From the NCBI GenBank assembly GCA_003133505.1, contig PKXT01000118.1, positions 1 through 7,601 of the forward strand: a stretch of DNA of 7,601 bases. Reading direction: 5' to 3'. Shown here one piece after another: positions 6,292 through 7,601 of this stretch. The translations under genes were made by a program, and so were the position numbers. Each line of letters begins with the position of its first letter. Position 1 is the first letter of the stretch. Origin of the DNA: Acidobacteriota bacterium (lineage in GTDB: Bacteria > Acidobacteriota > Terriglobia > Acidiferrales > UBA7541). Under the pieces are notes generated by a model, which was given only the letters and a program-made list of their open reading frames with translations, did no database searches and had not been told where the DNA came from.

Positions 6292-7247
6292 GACCGTTTG
6301 GAGCCCTTTCGAGTAGTGGCCGCGATCATCAGCCGCGCCACTGCGTTGATGATGATGGTCAGAACGAACAGAATCAATCCAAGCTCCACCAGCGCCGCCT
6401 GGTAGGTGGCCCCGGTCGCCTCCGAAAACTCATTGGCTATCACAGCGGCAATCGAATAACCCGGGGCGAGAAGCGAGGCTCTGATTTTCGGGTCGTTCCC
6501 AATCACCATCGTGACCGCCATGGTTTCGCCTAAAGCCCGCGCGAGGCTGAGGAAAATGGAACCGAAGATTCCCAGTTTCGCGTAGGGGACCACCACCTGC
6601 CATACCATCTCCCAGCGGGTGGCCCCCAGGGCCAAAGCGGCCTCCCGCTGCTCCCTGGGCACCGCCAGAAGAGACTCGCGCGACACCGAAACGATATACG
6701 GGACGGTCATGATGGACAGCACCACGCCCGCGGTCAGGAAGCCAACACCAAGCGACGGGCCCTTGAAGAGAGGCAGGAAGCCCAGACTGGACTTCAGAAA
6801 CGGTTCCACATGCGACCGCATCAAGGGAACAACCGCGAAAATCGCCAGCACCCCGTAAATAACGCTGGGGATCGCGGCCAGCAGCTCCACTAGAAAAGTG
6901 AGCGCATCCGATAGGCGCGCGGGCGCCAGTTCCGCTAGATAAATGGCCGCCCCCAGCCCCAGGGGCACCGAGATCAGAAGCGCTAAGACCGAGGTGAGGA
7001 CCGTACCGTAGATAAACGGCAGAGCCCCGAATTCTTCCGTTACCGGATTCCACTGCGTGGATGTAAGGAAACCAAAACCGCTTTTCAAGCGGGAAGGCGC
7101 CGAACCAGTCCAAAGTTGATAGACCAGCAGGGCAGTGACAAACAAGATGCTCGCCGCAAAGACCGTGACGACCCAGCGGGCGACGATATCGCCCGCCTGA
7201 GTCTGTCGCCGGATCACCGGAGTTTCTACCACTAACGGCGTAGCCAT
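6288..7247 (-). CDS. pstC: PstC, phosphate ABC transporter permease
   Basis: PstC is the second half of the phosphate channel in the inner membrane. From the ATG at 7247 it has 319 residues. A hydrophobic first segment lies at about 22-46. A periplasmic stretch follows (GFGFLTSTQWNPVTEEFGAL, about 57-76, characteristic of PstC), then five more membrane segments. The EAA loop is at about 202-230 (EAALALGATRWEMVWQVVVP), and the conserved ALGETMAVTMVIGN stretch is at 239-252. I chose the ATG at 7247 because it lies 17 nt after the pstS stop. A frame extension up to 7400 would overlap pstS and has no PstC-like sequence. There is no clear Shine-Dalgarno before 7247. The last bases overlap pstA by 4 nt. 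Confidence 0.97.
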   Translation of the reverse strand: MATPLVVETPVIRRQTQAGDIVARWVVTVFAASILFVTALLVYQLWTGSAPSRLKSGFGFLTSTQWNPVTEEFGALPFIYGTVLTSVLALLISVPLGLGAAIYLAELAPARLSDALTFLVELLAAIPSVIYGVLAIFAVVPLMRSHVEPFLKSSLGFLPLFKGPSLGVGFLTAGVVLSIMTVPYIVSVSRESLLAVPREQREAALALGATRWEMVWQVVVPYAKLGIFGSIFLSLARALGETMAVTMVIGNDPKIRASLLAPGYSIAAVIANEFSEATGATYQAALVELGLILFVLTIIINAVARLMIAATTRKGSKRS

Positions 7248-7264
7248 GCTGGTTGTCGCGGGTG

Positions 7265-7601
7265 TTATTTGGACTTCTTGGCCGGACCATTCTGTGCGTT
7301 GACCTGCGATATCTGTTTCATCTCCTTGGCGACTATTTCCTTCGGCAGCGGGGCGTAGAAGAGACCTGCGGCGTACTTTTGGCCGTCGGCCAACATCCAT
7401 TGCAGAAATCCCTTGATCGCGTCGCCCTTGGCGGCATCCGGAATCTGGCTCGGGATCAGCAGATAGGTGAAGCTGGAAATGGGGAAGGCTTGCTTTCCCG
7501 GAGCGTTGGTGATCGAGATCCGGAAGTCGGCTGGGATCTCTTTGGCCGCGCCGGCCGCAGCCTCGGTCACGGATTCCACGCTAGCCTTCACGAAGTTGCC
7601 G
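7265..7601 (-). CDS. pstS: PstS, periplasmic phosphate-binding protein, C-terminal part only
   Basis: Only the last 111 residues are in the window, and the 5' part continues past 7601. PstS binds phosphate outside the inner membrane and delivers it to PstCA. Recognition rests on family-typical stretches: NFVKASVESVTEAAAG at the window edge (PstS proteins commonly read FVKPSLESVTAAA), ITNAPGKQAFPISSFTYLLI in the middle, and GFLQWMLADGQKYAAGLFYAPLP near the end. The GTG at 7591 is an internal Val, not a start. The signal peptide and most ligand-contact residues are not visible. It is the first gene of the visible operon, so the promoter and any Pho box lie upstream, outside the window. It ends with a Lys-rich PAKKSK and TAA at 7267-7265. 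Confidence 0.95.
   Translation of the reverse strand, partial: GNFVKASVESVTEAAAGAAKEIPADFRISITNAPGKQAFPISSFTYLLIPSQIPDAAKGDAIKGFLQWMLADGQKYAAGLFYAPLPKEIVAKEMKQISQVNAQNGPAKKSK

Noticed and set aside
5419..6405. Plus-strand open frame (328 codons) across pstA
   Set aside because: It is antisense to pstA, with a His/Arg/Gln-rich translation typical of shadow frames, and the pstA reading frame is unambiguous.
7248..7264. A Pho box or internal promoter between pstS and pstC
   Set aside because: The gap is only 17 nt and contains nothing like a Pho box or promoter. Pho control would be expected upstream of pstS, outside the window.

Overview
The window is GC-rich bacterial chromosome with tightly packed, mostly ordinary genes. 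The closest fit I can infer is the phylum Acidobacteriota. The grounds are a bacterial Tricorn-type protease, an exported Tyr/Pro/Gln-rich protein, and intergenic GTAG...CGGGCTTCA...CCCG palindromes of a kind I associate with that phylum. No rRNA or other marker gene is present, so the assignment is tentative.

Layout. Positions 2-2542 (+) hold the C-terminal 846 residues of a Tricorn-like S41 peptidase whose N-terminus lies outside the window. It has WD40/PD40-like propeller repeats, a highly charged linker, a C1 domain, a PDZ domain and a C2 catalytic domain, and all four catalytic residues are visible. It converges on a minus-strand gene at 2704-3546, which encodes an exported protein of unknown function with a Tyr/Pro-rich segment and a Gln-rich tail. 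The 161-bp convergent gap carries two REP-like palindromes 45 nt apart and a third small inverted repeat. A 370-bp gene-free stretch (3547-3916) follows, with an 11-base C run and a long near-perfect 30-nt inverted repeat.

Positions 7601-3917 (-) are a high-affinity phosphate uptake operon in the order pstS (3' part only), pstC, pstA, pstB, phoU. PstS captures phosphate outside the membrane, PstC and PstA form the channel, PstB drives transport with ATP, and PhoU links transporter state to phosphate signalling. The genes are tightly coupled: 17 nt between pstS and pstC, a 4-nt ATGA overlap between pstC and pstA, 13 nt between pstA and pstB, and 10 nt between pstB and phoU. phoU appears to start at a TTG with a good ribosome-binding site overlapping the pstB stop. 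The operon promoter, any Pho box and any phoB/phoR genes would lie beyond 7601 and are not visible.

I found no CRISPR array, mobile element, RNA gene or evident new defence or metabolic system. The observations most worth a second look are the intergenic palindromes, the homopolymer tract upstream of the exported protein gene, and that protein itself.
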